Shown: positions 8,480 through 17,652 of the stretch, piece by piece
How the letters are laid out: each line of letters begins with the position of its first letter
Position numbering within the stretch: position 1 is the stretch's first letter
Source of the DNA: Pseudomonas sihuiensis
GTDB taxonomy: Bacteria > Pseudomonadota > Gammaproteobacteria > Pseudomonadales > Pseudomonadaceae
Direction: 5' to 3'
Assembly: GCF_900106015.1 (NCBI RefSeq)
Contig: NZ_LT629797.1
Span: 930,001 to 994,000, forward strand
DNA length: 64,000 nt
Notes under the pieces: generated by a model
The model's database searches: none
What the model was told of the DNA's origin: nothing
The model's input: only the letters and a program-made list of their open reading frames with translations
Program-made: the position numbers and the translations under genes

Positions 8480-8709
8480 GAGGCCACCTCGTGGATCAAG
8501 GCGCCGCCCTCGGCGTCGACGCCACACCGAGGTTCCAGCCGGGAGCCGGTAGCGGCGCCGCGTGGATGAGTGATGCGTCTGTCTCCTCACCTTAGCGCAA
8601 ATGTTGGCGAACCGAATGTTGGCCGACAAACGTGCCACGTTCTCTCGCATGGTCGCAGGCGCCCAGGGCCGCGTACCTCCCAGGGGCATGCAAGCAATGT
8701 CGGCTCACC

Positions 8710-9594
8710 CTAGGAAATCTCGCGCACCCCGTCTGCGCTCCGTGCTTTGGGCGCGAAGCGGGCAGCCAGGCGCATCGACAGAGTGACCAGGCGCTGATAC
8801 AGCGCCGGCATGCTGCGCTGCATCCAGTCCAGAGCATGGGCATCGGCGCCGATAAGAATGCGCCGCTTGTTGGCCAGCACTCCATTTACGATGACCTTCG
8901 CCGCCTGTTCCGGCGTGGTGCGCAGCAGCTGGTCATTGAACTGCTGGCGCGCCTGTTCGGCTTCCTGGCCGGTGACCTTGGCCAGGCTATCGTTCATCCG
9001 CGCGGTCTTGGCGATGTTGGTGCGGATGCCGCCGGGATGCACGCAGCTGGCGGAAACCCCGCAGGCGGCCATATCCAGCTCCTGGCGCAGCGACTCGGTA
9101 AAGCCGCGCACGGCGAACTTGCTGGCGTTGTAGGCGCTCATTCCGGGCTGGGAGAACAGGCCGAACACGCTGGACACATTGACTACATGGCCCTGGCCGG
9201 CTGCCTTGAGGTAGGGCAGGAAGGCCTTGGTGCCGTTGACCACACCCCAGAAGTTGATGTTCATGATCCATTCGTAGTCGGCGTAATCGTTGCCCTCCAC
9301 GGTGCCGCCCTGGGCCACGCCGGCATTGTTGAAGATGGCGTTGACCCGGCCGAACTCGCTGACGATCTGCTCGGCCCAGGCCTCGACGGCGAAGCGATCA
9401 GCAACGTCGACCCGCTGCTGGCTGACGGTGACGCCGAGCTTGCGGGCCTGCTCGACGGTTTCCTTGAGGCCCTCGACGTTGACGTCGGACAGCGCCAGGT
9501 GGCAGCCCTGGCGGGCCAGGTGGTAGGCGAGGGCGCGGCCGATGCCGGAGCCAGCGCCGGTGATGGCGGCAACCTTGTTCTCGAAGGATTTCAT
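8710..9594 (-). CDS. short-chain dehydrogenase/reductase
   Basis: 294 residues, classical SDR: TGAGSGIG cofactor loop at 12-19, NNAG, the catalytic Ser in VNVSSVFG and the intact Tyr-X3-Lys in SAYNASKFA. The C-terminal 45 residues extend beyond the usual 250 and are basic. Its ATG overlaps the TGA of the upstream monooxygenase by four bases, showing translational coupling. Substrate unknown; the pair probably acts on the same ketone or alcohol. Confidence 0.92.
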   Translation of the reverse strand: MKSFENKVAAITGAGSGIGRALAYHLARQGCHLALSDVNVEGLKETVEQARKLGVTVSQQRVDVADRFAVEAWAEQIVSEFGRVNAIFNNAGVAQGGTVEGNDYADYEWIMNINFWGVVNGTKAFLPYLKAAGQGHVVNVSSVFGLFSQPGMSAYNASKFAVRGFTESLRQELDMAACGVSASCVHPGGIRTNIAKTARMNDSLAKVTGQEAEQARQQFNDQLLRTTPEQAAKVIVNGVLANKRRILIGADAHALDWMQRSMPALYQRLVTLSMRLAARFAPKARSADGVREIS

Positions 9595-11144
9595 GCGCTG
9601 ACCTCCTGCGCGTCGAGGCTGATGGCATTGCTCTGCGCCGGGTGAGCGGCGTGCTGGCGACTGAAGTGATAGGCATGCGGATCGAAGTTGCGCGTCAGCA
9701 TGCGAAAGCGCCAGGTGAAACCGGGCCATACCGTGCAGTTGCGCCCACTGATCGGATGCAGGTACCAGCTCATGCAGCCGCCGGCATTCCATACGGTGCT
9801 GCCGAGGGTGCCCTGGATCTTGCGATTGAAGGCGTCCTGCGCCTCGCGCTTGGGCTCCAGACTCTGCAGCCGGCCTTCTTCTAGCTGCTTGAGGGCGCCG
9901 AGCACATAGGTGATCTGCGACTCGATCATGTAGACCATGGAGTTGTGGCCCAGGCCGGTGTTCGGCCCCATGAGGAAGAACAGGTTGGGGAAGCCCGCGG
10001 TCATGGTGCCCTTGTAGGCTTCCGGACCTTCGGGCCAGGTGTCGAGCAGATCGACGCCGTCGCGGCCGAACACGGTGCCGCGCGGCAGCGGGTCGCTGGG
10101 GGTGAAGCCGGTGCCGAAGATGATGGCGTCCACTTCGCGCTCCTGGCCGTCGGCAGTGCGCACGGCGCCCGGCAGGATTTCGGCGATACCGTCGGTGATC
10201 ACCTCGACGTTGGCCTGGGTCAGCGCCGGGTAGTAGTCATTGGAGATCAGCACCCTCTTGCAGCCCATGGTGTAGTCCGGGGTGACCTTGGCGCGCAGTG
10301 CCGGATCCTTGATCTGCTTCTTGATGTACAGCTTGGCGATGCCCTGGGCCATGCGCAGCAGGCGCGGGGCGAAGGCGAAGGCGATCACCCGGCTTTCGAG
10401 GATGCTGTACAGGGCGCCGCGCCAGAGTTTCTGCGCCAGAGGGAAGCGCTTGAAGCGCTCGCGTTCATCATCGCGAATGGCGCGGTCCGGCTTGGGCATG
10501 ATCCACGGTGCCGTGCGCTGGTAGAGATCGAGCTGCGCAACCTGCTTTTGTATCTGCGGCACGAACTGGATGGCCGAGGCGCCGGTACCGATCACCGCCA
10601 CGCGCTTGCCGCTCAGGTCGTAGTCGTGATTCCACTGCTGTGAGTGGAACACCTCGCCGGTGAAGTTCTCCAGGCCCTTGAGTTTGGGAATCGACGGCGT
10701 CGACAGTGCGCCCATACCGGATACCACGAACTGCGCGCTGTACTGGTTGCCGGCGCGGTCCTGCAGATGCCATAGCTCGGCGTGCTCGTCCCAGCGCATC
10801 TGCACCACTTCTGTGTCCAGCAGGGTCTTGTCCTGCAGCCGATACTTCTCCCAGCAACCTTGCAGATAGGCCTTGATTTCCGGCTGCCTGGCGAACATCC
10901 GCGTCCAGTTCGGGTTCGGCTCGAAGGAGAAGGAATACAGATGCGATTGCACGTCGCAGCCGCAGCCCGGGTAGTTGTTCACCCGCCAGGTGCCGCCGAC
11001 GCCGGCTTCCTTTTCGAACAGCAGGAAGTCCTGCTCGCCCTGTTGCTTGAGGCGAATGGCCATGCCGAGGCCGGAAAAGCCGCTGCCGAGGATGGCGATC
11101 TTGCAATGGCGGCCAGCGATAGGGGGTGACACGGGCGCATTCAT
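9591..11144 (-). CDS. flavin-containing (Baeyer-Villiger type) monooxygenase
   Basis: 517 residues. FAD-binding GSGFSG is at 20-25, the Baeyer-Villiger fingerprint F-X-G-X3-H-X3-W runs from Phe161 to Trp171, and the NADPH-binding GTGASA is near 186-191. Such enzymes insert oxygen into ketones, giving esters or lactones. AGGAG seven bases before ATG 11144 supports the start. It is the middle gene of a three-gene operon with a ferritin-like hydrolase and an SDR, an arrangement I recall in P. aeruginosa upstream of apt and anr. Substrate is unknown. Confidence 0.92.
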   Translation of the reverse strand: MNAPVSPPIAGRHCKIAILGSGFSGLGMAIRLKQQGEQDFLLFEKEAGVGGTWRVNNYPGCGCDVQSHLYSFSFEPNPNWTRMFARQPEIKAYLQGCWEKYRLQDKTLLDTEVVQMRWDEHAELWHLQDRAGNQYSAQFVVSGMGALSTPSIPKLKGLENFTGEVFHSQQWNHDYDLSGKRVAVIGTGASAIQFVPQIQKQVAQLDLYQRTAPWIMPKPDRAIRDDERERFKRFPLAQKLWRGALYSILESRVIAFAFAPRLLRMAQGIAKLYIKKQIKDPALRAKVTPDYTMGCKRVLISNDYYPALTQANVEVITDGIAEILPGAVRTADGQEREVDAIIFGTGFTPSDPLPRGTVFGRDGVDLLDTWPEGPEAYKGTMTAGFPNLFFLMGPNTGLGHNSMVYMIESQITYVLGALKQLEEGRLQSLEPKREAQDAFNRKIQGTLGSTVWNAGGCMSWYLHPISGRNCTVWPGFTWRFRMLTRNFDPHAYHFSRQHAAHPAQSNAISLDAQEVSA

Positions 11145-11200
11145 GACCGAACTCCTGCTTGTCGTTCTTGTTGGTGTCTAAATCCGTACACCAAGAGGCC

Positions 11201-12037
11201 TCAGCTGCTGAAACCGAGGCGCTCGCGCCAGCGATTTTCCAGCTTGTCGGTGTCGTGATCCTTGGGGTGGAAGCCGGGGCGGTAGTAGTCCAGATAGGGG
11301 CCGAGCAGCCTGGTGAAGAAGCCATTACGCGGGCCGAACAGCTTCTTCAGGCCGAAGCCCCAGCTGCGCCAGTTGAACAGTTGACCGTCCTTGCGCAGCA
11401 GGTGAATCTGGAACCAGCCGATCACGCCGAGGAACATCAGGGTGGTCAGCATCATCACTAGTGTGCGGGTGAAGTAACCGCCGTAGACCTTCTGATAGAC
11501 GTCGTAGCACACGGCCTTGTGCTCGTTCTCCTCGATGGCGTGCCACATCCACAGTTGATAGAGCTTCGGGTCGTTCATCTGTGTGGTGAGATCTTCACGC
11601 TTGAGCAACTGCTCGGCCATGGTCGCGGTGAAGTGTTCCAGGGCGCAGGTGGCTGCCAGGCGTTGCTTCTTGGTGCTGAAGCGGGTCGTCCATTCGAGCA
11701 GTACCTTGATGCGCAGCTCGAGGCGCTCCAGGTCGATACCGTGCTCATTGGCATAGTCGTTGTAGGCCGCATGGTCCTTGGAGTGCATGGCCTCCTGACC
11801 GATGAAGGCGCTGATGTCTTTTTTCAGCTGCGGCTCGCTGACCTGATCGCGTACGGCGCGCACGCTGTCGACGAAGAACTTCTCGCCGTAGGGGAACAGC
11901 GACGACAGATTGTTCATGAAATGGCTCATGAACGGGTCGTCGTAGAACCAGTACTTCGGTGTCTCGCTGAAACTGAAGTCCATGCGACGCACCGGAAAGC
12001 TGGGTTTCGGCTGGGGTAGGGTGGTACTTGCGCTCAT
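11201..12037 (-). CDS. predicted metal-dependent hydrolase (PF10118-like)
   Basis: 278 residues with helices carrying spaced Glu/His residues (GQEAMHSKDH, ALEHFTATMAEQ, WHAIEENEHKAVCYD) typical of the ferritin-like di-metal family once called predicted metal-dependent hydrolases. A single hydrophobic segment near 205-225 may anchor it. AAGAGGAC lies seven bases before ATG 12037. It is the first gene of the operon with the monooxygenase (56-bp gap) and SDR. True chemistry is unknown; an oxygen-dependent activity is possible from the fold. Confidence 0.8.
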   Translation of the reverse strand: MSASTTLPQPKPSFPVRRMDFSFSETPKYWFYDDPFMSHFMNNLSSLFPYGEKFFVDSVRAVRDQVSEPQLKKDISAFIGQEAMHSKDHAAYNDYANEHGIDLERLELRIKVLLEWTTRFSTKKQRLAATCALEHFTATMAEQLLKREDLTTQMNDPKLYQLWMWHAIEENEHKAVCYDVYQKVYGGYFTRTLVMMLTTLMFLGVIGWFQIHLLRKDGQLFNWRSWGFGLKKLFGPRNGFFTRLLGPYLDYYRPGFHPKDHDTDKLENRWRERLGFSS

Positions 12038-12225
12038 CGTTCGAGTCCTCTTCTGGGCGTTGGTACTCCCGATTGTCGTGCGGCTCTGGCTGGCAGCACT
12101 CGGGGTCGCAGATGGCTAATCTCGACAGACCAACTGTGTCATTGAACGATGTAACTATCGGGCGTGCGGGCGCTGAGCGCCGCCAACTTAAGGCGGGTCT
12201 GATGGGCAGAATCAGGAAAGAGGTA

Positions 12226-12258
12226 CGCAATCCGCCGCGCTAGACGTGGCGGATTGCG
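12226..12258 (-). terminator. hairpin after the sodium-channel gene
   Basis: CGCAATCCGCC (12226-12236) pairs with GGCGGATTGCG (12248-12258), just after the channel stop on the minus strand. The following stretch is only moderately T-rich. The rest of 12038-12271 presumably holds the monooxygenase-operon promoter; I could not place it. Confidence 0.6.
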
Positions 12259-12271
12259 CTGACGACGGGGC

Positions 12272-13087
12272 TTACGGTGAGTTACGGCGCAGCTCGGCCA
12301 CTTCGCTGCGCAGCGCGCGCAACTCGTCGAGAATTGCCTGTTCGCGAGTTGCTGCGGCCTGCTCCTCGGCATTGGGCTCGTGGGTGCTCTGCATCGCGTT
12401 GACGATAACGGCGATGAACAGGTTGAGCATCATGAATGTCGCGACGAGGATATAGGGCACGAAGAACAGCCAGGCCAGTGGATGCTCTTCCATCACCGGG
12501 CGCACGATGCCCATCGACCAGCTTTCCAGGGTCATCACCTGGAACAGGGTGTACAGACTGGCGCCGATATTACCGAACCACTCGGGGAAGCTCTGGCCGA
12601 ACAGCTGGGTGGCCATCACCGCGGCGACATAGAACACCAACCCCATCAGCATGACGATGCTGCCCATGCCAGGCAGAGAAGCGAGCAGCGCCTGCACCAC
12701 CTTGCGCATGCTCGGATTGATCGACACCAGTCGCAGTACCCGCAGCACGCGCAAGGCACGCAGCACGGCGAAGGGGCCGCTTGCCGGTACCAGGGCGATG
12801 CCGACTACCAGGCAATCGAATACTGCCCAGGGATCGCGCAGCAGGCCGATGCCGCGGGCGGTGAAACGTAGCGCCAGTTCGATAACGAAGCAGGTGAGGA
12901 TGAAGGTATCGAGAATCAGCAGCGGCGTGCCCCAGTCGGTCATGATCGACGGTGAGGTCTGCAGGCCGAGAATGACGGCATTGATGATGATCAGCAGGGT
13001 GATCAGGCGCTGCATGATGGCGCCGTTCATGAGAGCGCCCAGGCGTTGACGCCAGTCGCTGGATGGATTCAGTTCGAGTTCGTGCAT
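12272..13087 (-). CDS. bacterial voltage-gated sodium channel (NaChBac/BacNav type)
   Basis: 271 residues from ATG 13087 (a longer start at 13123 is possible; neither has a good ribosome site). Six membrane helices are evident. S4 has arginines at 110, 113, 116 and 119 every third residue (VLRALRVLRVLR). The pore loop holds TLESWS at 186-191, the exact selectivity filter of homotetrameric bacterial sodium channels. After S6 a charged heptad-like helix (about 240-268) matches the cytoplasmic coiled coil that assembles the tetramer. It would give inward Na+ current on depolarisation, possibly coupled to motility or pH homeostasis. Located between apt and the monooxygenase operon. Confidence 0.92.
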   Translation of the reverse strand: MHELELNPSSDWRQRLGALMNGAIMQRLITLLIIINAVILGLQTSPSIMTDWGTPLLILDTFILTCFVIELALRFTARGIGLLRDPWAVFDCLVVGIALVPASGPFAVLRALRVLRVLRLVSINPSMRKVVQALLASLPGMGSIVMLMGLVFYVAAVMATQLFGQSFPEWFGNIGASLYTLFQVMTLESWSMGIVRPVMEEHPLAWLFFVPYILVATFMMLNLFIAVIVNAMQSTHEPNAEEQAAATREQAILDELRALRSEVAELRRNSP

Positions 13088-13171
13088 GGGAGTCTGGCCA
13101 AGGTAATCGGTGATGCCGGGCATTGCCCGGCTGAATCATCAACCCACTTGCGGGTTGGCAGGCGCTTTGGC

Positions 13172-13720
13172 TCAGTGATCGTCGAGGGCGAAGGCCGTCA
13201 GTGTGAAGGTGGGGATGCCGGCGTCCTGCAGTTTCTGCGAACCGCCCAGCTCAGGCAGGTCGATGATCGCAGCGGCCTCGAAGACCGTTGCACGCATGCG
13301 TCGCACCAGGTTGGCTGCGGCGATCAGGGTGCCGCCGGTAGCGATCAGGTCATCGAAGATCAGTACCGAATCGCCTTCGCAGAGACTGTCGCTGTGCACT
13401 TCGAGGAAGGCTTCGCCATATTCGGTCTGGTAGCCCTCGCTGAGCACGTCAGCCGGCAGTTTGCCCTGCTTGCGAAACAGCACCAGCGGCTTGTTCAGTT
13501 CGTAGGCGATGATCGAGCCGATCAGGAAGCCGCGCGCGTCCATGGCGCCGATGTGACTGAATTCGGCCTCCACGTAACGCTGGATAAAACTGTCGGCGAC
13601 CATGCGCAGGGCGCGCGGTGACTGAAACAGCGGGGTGATGTCGCGAAATATGACGCCCGGTTTGGGGAAGTCCGGTACCGGGCGGATCAGGGTTTTGATG
13701 CTGAATTCGTCAAAGATCAT
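13172..13720 (-). CDS. apt: adenine phosphoribosyltransferase
   Basis: 182 residues, standard length. The PRPP-binding loop [13 protein letters not shown] and the N-terminal [16 protein letters not shown] motif are diagnostic. Apt salvages adenine and PRPP to AMP in the cytoplasm. It lies 41 bp after anr on the same strand, as in P. aeruginosa, and may be partly co-transcribed with it. Confidence 0.97.
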   Translation of the reverse strand: MIFDEFSIKTLIRPVPDFPKPGVIFRDITPLFQSPRALRMVADSFIQRYVEAEFSHIGAMDARGFLIGSIIAYELNKPLVLFRKQGKLPADVLSEGYQTEYGEAFLEVHSDSLCEGDSVLIFDDLIATGGTLIAAANLVRRMRATVFEAAAIIDLPELGGSQKLQDAGIPTFTLTAFALDDH

Positions 13721-13761
13721 CGTGGGGTCCTAATGCGTTGAGCCCGCGAAATCGTGCGAAC

Positions 13762-14496
13762 TCAAACGTCGAGGTTGCCGCCGGCCAGAGCACACAGCTC
13801 GATTGGGTCGAGAATGTGCACTTCCTTGCCTTCGGCTTCGAGCAGCTTGTTCTGTTGGAAGCGGGTAAATACGCGAGACACCGTCTCTACCGCAAGGCCC
13901 AAATAGTTACCAATTTCGTTGCGCGACATGGCCAGGCGGAACTGGTTGGCCGAGAAGCCGCGGGCGCGGAAGCGGGCGGAGAGATTGACCAGGAAGGTGG
14001 CGATGCGTTCGTCCGCGGTCTTCTTCGACAGCAACAGCATCATCTGCTGATCGTCGCGGATTTCACGGCTCATGATACGCATCAGCTGGCGACGCAGTTG
14101 CGGCAACTGCAGAGCCAGGTCGTCAAGGCGCTCGAAGGGAATCTCGCAGACCGAGGTGGTTTCCAGTGCCTGCGCGGAAACCGGGTAGCGCTCGCCGTCG
14201 ACCCCGGACAGGCCGACCAGCTCGCTGGGCAGGTGGAAGCCGGTGATCTGCTCCTCACCGCCATCGCTCAGGCTGAAGGTCTTCAGCGCACCGGAGCGTA
14301 CGGCGAACACGGAGCCGAAGGTGTCGCCCTGGCGGAACAGGAATTCACCCTTCTTCAGCGGGCGGCCGCGCTTGACGATGTCGTCGAGCGCGTCCATGTC
14401 TTCCAGGTTCAGCGAGATCGGCAGGCACAGGCTGGCCAGGCTGCAATCCTTGCAATGGGCTTGATGCTGCTTGTGCAGCTTGATGCTCTCGGACAT
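13762..14496 (-). CDS. anr: oxygen-sensing CRP/FNR-family regulator Anr
   Basis: 244 residues. Four Fe-S ligands are visible: Cys15, Cys18 and Cys24 at the N-terminus ([11 protein letters not shown]) and Cys117 in SVCEIP. A cyclic-nucleotide-like beta roll follows, and the C-terminal HTH contains the E-SR recognition motif ([11 protein letters not shown]) for TTGAT-N4-ATCAA. The 4Fe-4S form activates anaerobic and microaerobic genes. Candidate targets in this window are hemN, ccoN2 and the universal stress gene. ATG 14496 has GGGAAG upstream. Confidence 0.96.
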   Translation of the reverse strand: MSESIKLHKQHQAHCKDCSLASLCLPISLNLEDMDALDDIVKRGRPLKKGEFLFRQGDTFGSVFAVRSGALKTFSLSDGGEEQITGFHLPSELVGLSGVDGERYPVSAQALETTSVCEIPFERLDDLALQLPQLRRQLMRIMSREIRDDQQMMLLLSKKTADERIATFLVNLSARFRARGFSANQFRLAMSRNEIGNYLGLAVETVSRVFTRFQQNKLLEAEGKEVHILDPIELCALAGGNLDV

Positions 14497-14649
14497 CGTT
14501 GGGCTTCCCGGATATACACGCAATGTTCGTAAGGGTACCGCAGGGCTCGGGTGGCGGCCAGCCATATAAGGGCTGACCGAGCGCTCAAGTTTAGCCTCTG
14601 GGTGCCGATCCAGACTGTAGAACCATAGTCCAAAGCAGGGAGCAGCGCG

Positions 14650-15093
14650 ATGCGCATACCATCCAGTGGGCCGCTGAATAATCTGGTGCAGGGCGTTCAG
14701 CGACAATTTACCGCAGTCGAGCGGAGCCCCGAGGAGGTGCGCGAGGGGCTCCGTGTGAGTCTGTCCGAGTTGGGCAAGAGCATGTTGGCCAAGTCCGACA
14801 AGAACGAGGACATCGACAACAGCGATCTGCCCAAGGCGATCAAGGACCTGCTCAAAATGATCCGCGAGTTGCGTGCGCAGATCGTCGAGAAGCAGGCGCA
14901 GATAGAGGCGATCATGAGCGATCAGAGCCTTGATGCGAAAACCAAGCGCCAGCAGCTTGAAGGATTACAGACCGAGCTGGCGTCGCTCAACAGCGCATTG
15001 ACTGCGGCCAATGCCAACCTGATTAAGCTCATGCGTGAGAACGGCCTGTCGAACGAGCAGATGCAGACCGCCGCCACGCTGGCGATGGGGTGA
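14650..15093 (+). CDS. hypothetical coiled-coil protein
   Basis: 147 residues, soluble, no signal peptide. Residues about 70-135 form a long Leu/Gln/Glu/Lys helix pattern with heptads, suggesting a coiled coil. GGGAG stands about nine bases before ATG 14650. It is divergent from anr (153-bp gap) and convergent with hemN. An equivalent hypothetical gene occupies the same place in P. aeruginosa as I remember it. No function can be assigned. Confidence 0.75.
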   Translation: MRIPSSGPLNNLVQGVQRQFTAVERSPEEVREGLRVSLSELGKSMLAKSDKNEDIDNSDLPKAIKDLLKMIRELRAQIVEKQAQIEAIMSDQSLDAKTKRQQLEGLQTELASLNSALTAANANLIKLMRENGLSNEQMQTAATLAMG

Positions 15094-15140
15094 TACGCCA
15101 GCCAGTGACGGAAGCCGTCACTGGCGCAGGCTACTGGTGT

Positions 15141-16523
15141 TCAGATCACCCGAGAAAAACGCTGGCGTACCTGATCGTTGAGATAGCGGTCGAACAGCAT
15201 GCATAGCGAGCGCACCAGCAGACGCCCGGCCGGGCGCACCTGAATCCCTTCTGCACCCAGCTCGATCAAACCGTCACGGTCGAGCTGCTGAAGCTCAGGC
15301 CAAAGCGCCGCGAAGTAGTCGCGGAATACCACGCCGTGGGCCTGTTCGATGTCGTCGAAACGCAGCTCGAAGTGGCAGATCAGCTGCTGGATCACGGCGC
15401 GGCGCAGGCGGTCGTCGGCATTGCAGTGCAAGCCGCGACGCGTTGCCAGCTGGCCATTGCCCAGGGTCTGCTGATAGCTGGCGATATCGCTGTCATTCTG
15501 GCTGTACAGATCACCGATCTGGCTGATGGCAGAGACGCCCAGGCCAATCAGGTCACAGTGGCCGTGGGTGGTGTAGCCCTGGAAGTTGCGTTGCAGCGTG
15601 CCTTCTTCCTGGGCGATGGCCAGTTCGTCGTCGGGCAGGGCGAAGTGGTCCATGCCTATGTAACGATACCCGGCGCGTGTCAGCTGCTCGATGCTGTTCT
15701 GCAACATGGCCAGCTTGTCCGCCGGGCTCGGCAGGTCGTCGGCGCTGATGCGCCGTTGCGGCATGAAGCGTTCCGGCAGGTGTGCGTAGTTGAACAGCGA
15801 CAGGCGATCCGGCTGCAGGGCGATGACCTCGGCCACGGTGCGGGCGAAGCGCTCTGGCGTTTGTTTGGGCAGGCCGTAGATCAGGTCGATGTTCACCGAG
15901 CGGAACTGCAGGGTACGCGCCGCCTCGACGATGGCGCGGGTTTCCTCCAGGGTCTGCAGGCGGTTGACCGCGCGTTGCACCTCGGGGTCGAGGTCCTGCA
16001 CGCCGAGGCTGACACGGTTGAAGCCCAGCTCACGCAGCAGGCCCATGGTCGACCAGTCGGCCTCGCGTGGGTCGATCTCGATGCTGTAGTCGCCGGAGTC
16101 ATCATCGAGCAGGTTGAAGTGCCGACGCAGGTGCTGCATCAGCCGGCGCAGTTCGTCGTGGCTGAGGAAGGTCGGTGTACCTCCACCGAAATGCAGCTGT
16201 TCGATTGGCTGGTTGCGGTCGATGTAGCGGCTGATGATCTCGATTTCCCGCTCGAGCTTTTCCAGATAGGGCAGGGCGCGGCCGCGGTCCTTGGTGATGA
16301 CCTTGTTGCAGGCGCAGTAGTAGCAGATGTGCGCGCAGAAGGGCACGTGCACGTACAGCGACAACGGGCGTCCGGCCTTGCGGCTGTCGCGCAGGGCATG
16401 CAGCAGGTCGAACGGGCCGATATCGTCGTGAAACTGTACGGCAGTCGGGTAGGAGGTGTAGCGCGGGCCGGCGAGATCGTAGCGGCGGATCAGGTCGGCA
16501 TCCCACTGGATGGCGTCGAGCAT
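15141..16523 (-). CDS. hemN: oxygen-independent coproporphyrinogen III oxidase
   Basis: 460 residues. The radical-SAM cluster ligands are Cys63, Cys67 and Cys70 (CAHICYYCAC), followed by the GGGTPTF motif that binds SAM. HemN decarboxylates coproporphyrinogen III without oxygen, feeding haem to the cbb3 oxidases encoded next door. Control by oxygen is expected from the Anr box 59-72 bp upstream. Confidence 0.97.
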   Translation of the reverse strand: MLDAIQWDADLIRRYDLAGPRYTSYPTAVQFHDDIGPFDLLHALRDSRKAGRPLSLYVHVPFCAHICYYCACNKVITKDRGRALPYLEKLEREIEIISRYIDRNQPIEQLHFGGGTPTFLSHDELRRLMQHLRRHFNLLDDDSGDYSIEIDPREADWSTMGLLRELGFNRVSLGVQDLDPEVQRAVNRLQTLEETRAIVEAARTLQFRSVNIDLIYGLPKQTPERFARTVAEVIALQPDRLSLFNYAHLPERFMPQRRISADDLPSPADKLAMLQNSIEQLTRAGYRYIGMDHFALPDDELAIAQEEGTLQRNFQGYTTHGHCDLIGLGVSAISQIGDLYSQNDSDIASYQQTLGNGQLATRRGLHCNADDRLRRAVIQQLICHFELRFDDIEQAHGVVFRDYFAALWPELQQLDRDGLIELGAEGIQVRPAGRLLVRSLCMLFDRYLNDQVRQRFSRVI

Positions 16524-16546
16524 GGGAAATAATCCTGGACAGGCTG

Positions 16547-16595
16547 TGCGGCCAGTCTAGGGATGCGCGTAGGTGGTGGCCTTGACCTGAATCAA
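16547..16595 (-). promoter_or_regulatory. Anr-dependent class II promoter of hemN
   Basis: TTGACCTGAATCAA at 16582-16595 matches the Anr/FNR consensus TTGAT-N4-ATCAA at nine of ten positions. On the minus strand a -10 hexamer TAGACT falls at 16559-16554, giving a start near 16547. The box is then centred at about -41.5, the exact class II spacing. Confidence 0.8.
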
Positions 16596-16628
16596 GGGCA
16601 CGTTGAGCACTGGAGGTGTTGTCGCGGC

Positions 16629-16688
16629 GTAGCCCGGATGCAATCCGGGGATGTTGGGTACCTTGCTCCCGGATTACATCCGGGCTAC
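16629..16688. repeat. REP-like palindrome, GTAGCCCGG type
   Basis: GTAGCCCGGATGCAATCCGG (16629-16648) faces CCGGATTACATCCGGGCTAC (16669-16688), one mismatch. It lies between the stop of the TauE-like gene and the hemN promoter, and may also weaken read-through from the cco assembly genes into hemN. Confidence 0.88.
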
Positions 16689-16691
16689 GCC

Positions 16692-17375
16692 TCAGTGCCC
16701 CATCAGCCAGTGCTGGTGTGGGCCGGGCAGGGTCCAGATACCGAACAGGATGACCAGCAGGCCGCCAGCCATGCGCACGCCGCGCTTGCGTAGCAGGGTG
16801 GTGATGCGTTCTGCTGCCAGCCCGGTGGCCAGCAGCACCGGCCAGGTGCCCAGGCCGAACGCTAGCATCAGCAGGGCACTGTTGACTGCATTTCCCTGGC
16901 TGGAGGCCCACAGCAGGGTGCTGTAGACCAGCCCGCACGGCAGCCAGCCCCATAAACCACCCAGGACCAGGGCGCGCGGCAGATTGCTGACCGGCATGAA
17001 GCGCCGGGTCAGCGGCTGGATATGCCGCCACAGGCCGCGACCCAGCGCTTCGATGCGTGTCAGCCCGCTCCACCAGCCGGCCAGATAAAGACCCATGGCA
17101 ATCAGCAGCAAGGCAGCCATTGTGCGCATCGCCACTTCGGCTTTGCTGCCGGCAATGGCCCAGCCGGCCAGGCCCAGGAGCAAGCCTGCAAGGCTGTAGC
17201 TGAGAATGCGCCCGAGGTTGTAAGCCAGCAGCAGTTGTAGACGCCTGCCGCGTTGCTCGGCAGGGATCGCTAGAGTCAGCGCGCCCATCAGGCCGCCGCA
17301 CATGCCGAGGCAATGGCCGCCACCGAGCAGGCCGAGAATCAGCGCCGACACCAGCAGCGGTGCCAGCTCAAGCAT
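16692..17375 (-). CDS. TauE/SafE-like (UreH/DsbD-type) membrane protein of the cco cluster
   Basis: 227 residues, about six membrane helices. The first helix carries GGHCLGMCGG and a later one GWLPCGLVY; these paired Cys/Gly motifs are typical of the sulfite-exporter/heavy-metal branch found beside ccoS. Its start overlaps ccoS by eight bases, showing coupling. A role in copper or thiol handling during cbb3 assembly is inferred from position and the cysteines; transport activity is not shown. Confidence 0.85.
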   Translation of the reverse strand: MLELAPLLVSALILGLLGGGHCLGMCGGLMGALTLAIPAEQRGRRLQLLLAYNLGRILSYSLAGLLLGLAGWAIAGSKAEVAMRTMAALLLIAMGLYLAGWWSGLTRIEALGRGLWRHIQPLTRRFMPVSNLPRALVLGGLWGWLPCGLVYSTLLWASSQGNAVNSALLMLAFGLGTWPVLLATGLAAERITTLLRKRGVRMAGGLLVILFGIWTLPGPHQHWLMGH

Positions 17376-17574
17376 CAGGTTTGCCCGGCTTGTTGTGGTC
17401 CTCGGCCTGCTCGACGCCAGCCTTGTGCAGTGGATCTTCGTCGTCGAACAGAATGCTGTGCGCTGGGCCGTCGAGATCGTCGTACTGACCGCTGTCTACC
17501 GCCCAGAAGAACAGCCAGATGGCGAAACCGACCAGGCCGATGGCGACAGGGATCAGGATGTAGAGGGCGGACAT
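17368..17574 (-). CDS. ccoS: cbb3 oxidase maturation protein CcoS
   Basis: 68 residues with one N-terminal membrane helix (about 4-26) that includes the conserved FFWAVDSGQYDDLDGP motif, followed by an acidic tail. CcoS is needed for insertion of haem b and copper into CcoN. Located between ccoI and the TauE-like gene as usual. Confidence 0.94.
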   Translation of the reverse strand: MSALYILIPVAIGLVGFAIWLFFWAVDSGQYDDLDGPAHSILFDDEDPLHKAGVEQAEDHNKPGKPDA

Positions 17575-17597
17575 GCGGTCTCCAGGGGGGCATCTGA

Positions 17598-17652
17598 GTA
17601 GGAGCCAGCGCTGCTCGCGAACCGCTTCTTCGCGAGCAGAGCTCGCTCCTAC
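17598..17652. repeat. REP-like palindrome, GTAGGAGC type, overlapping the ccoI stop
   Basis: GTAGGAGCCAGCGCTGCTCG (from 17598) faces CGCGAGCAGAGCTCGCTCCTAC (to 17652) as an imperfect inverted repeat. The minus-strand TAG stop of ccoI at 17651-17649 lies inside its GTAGGAGC end. Related units occur near 38866 and 52264. Confidence 0.8.
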
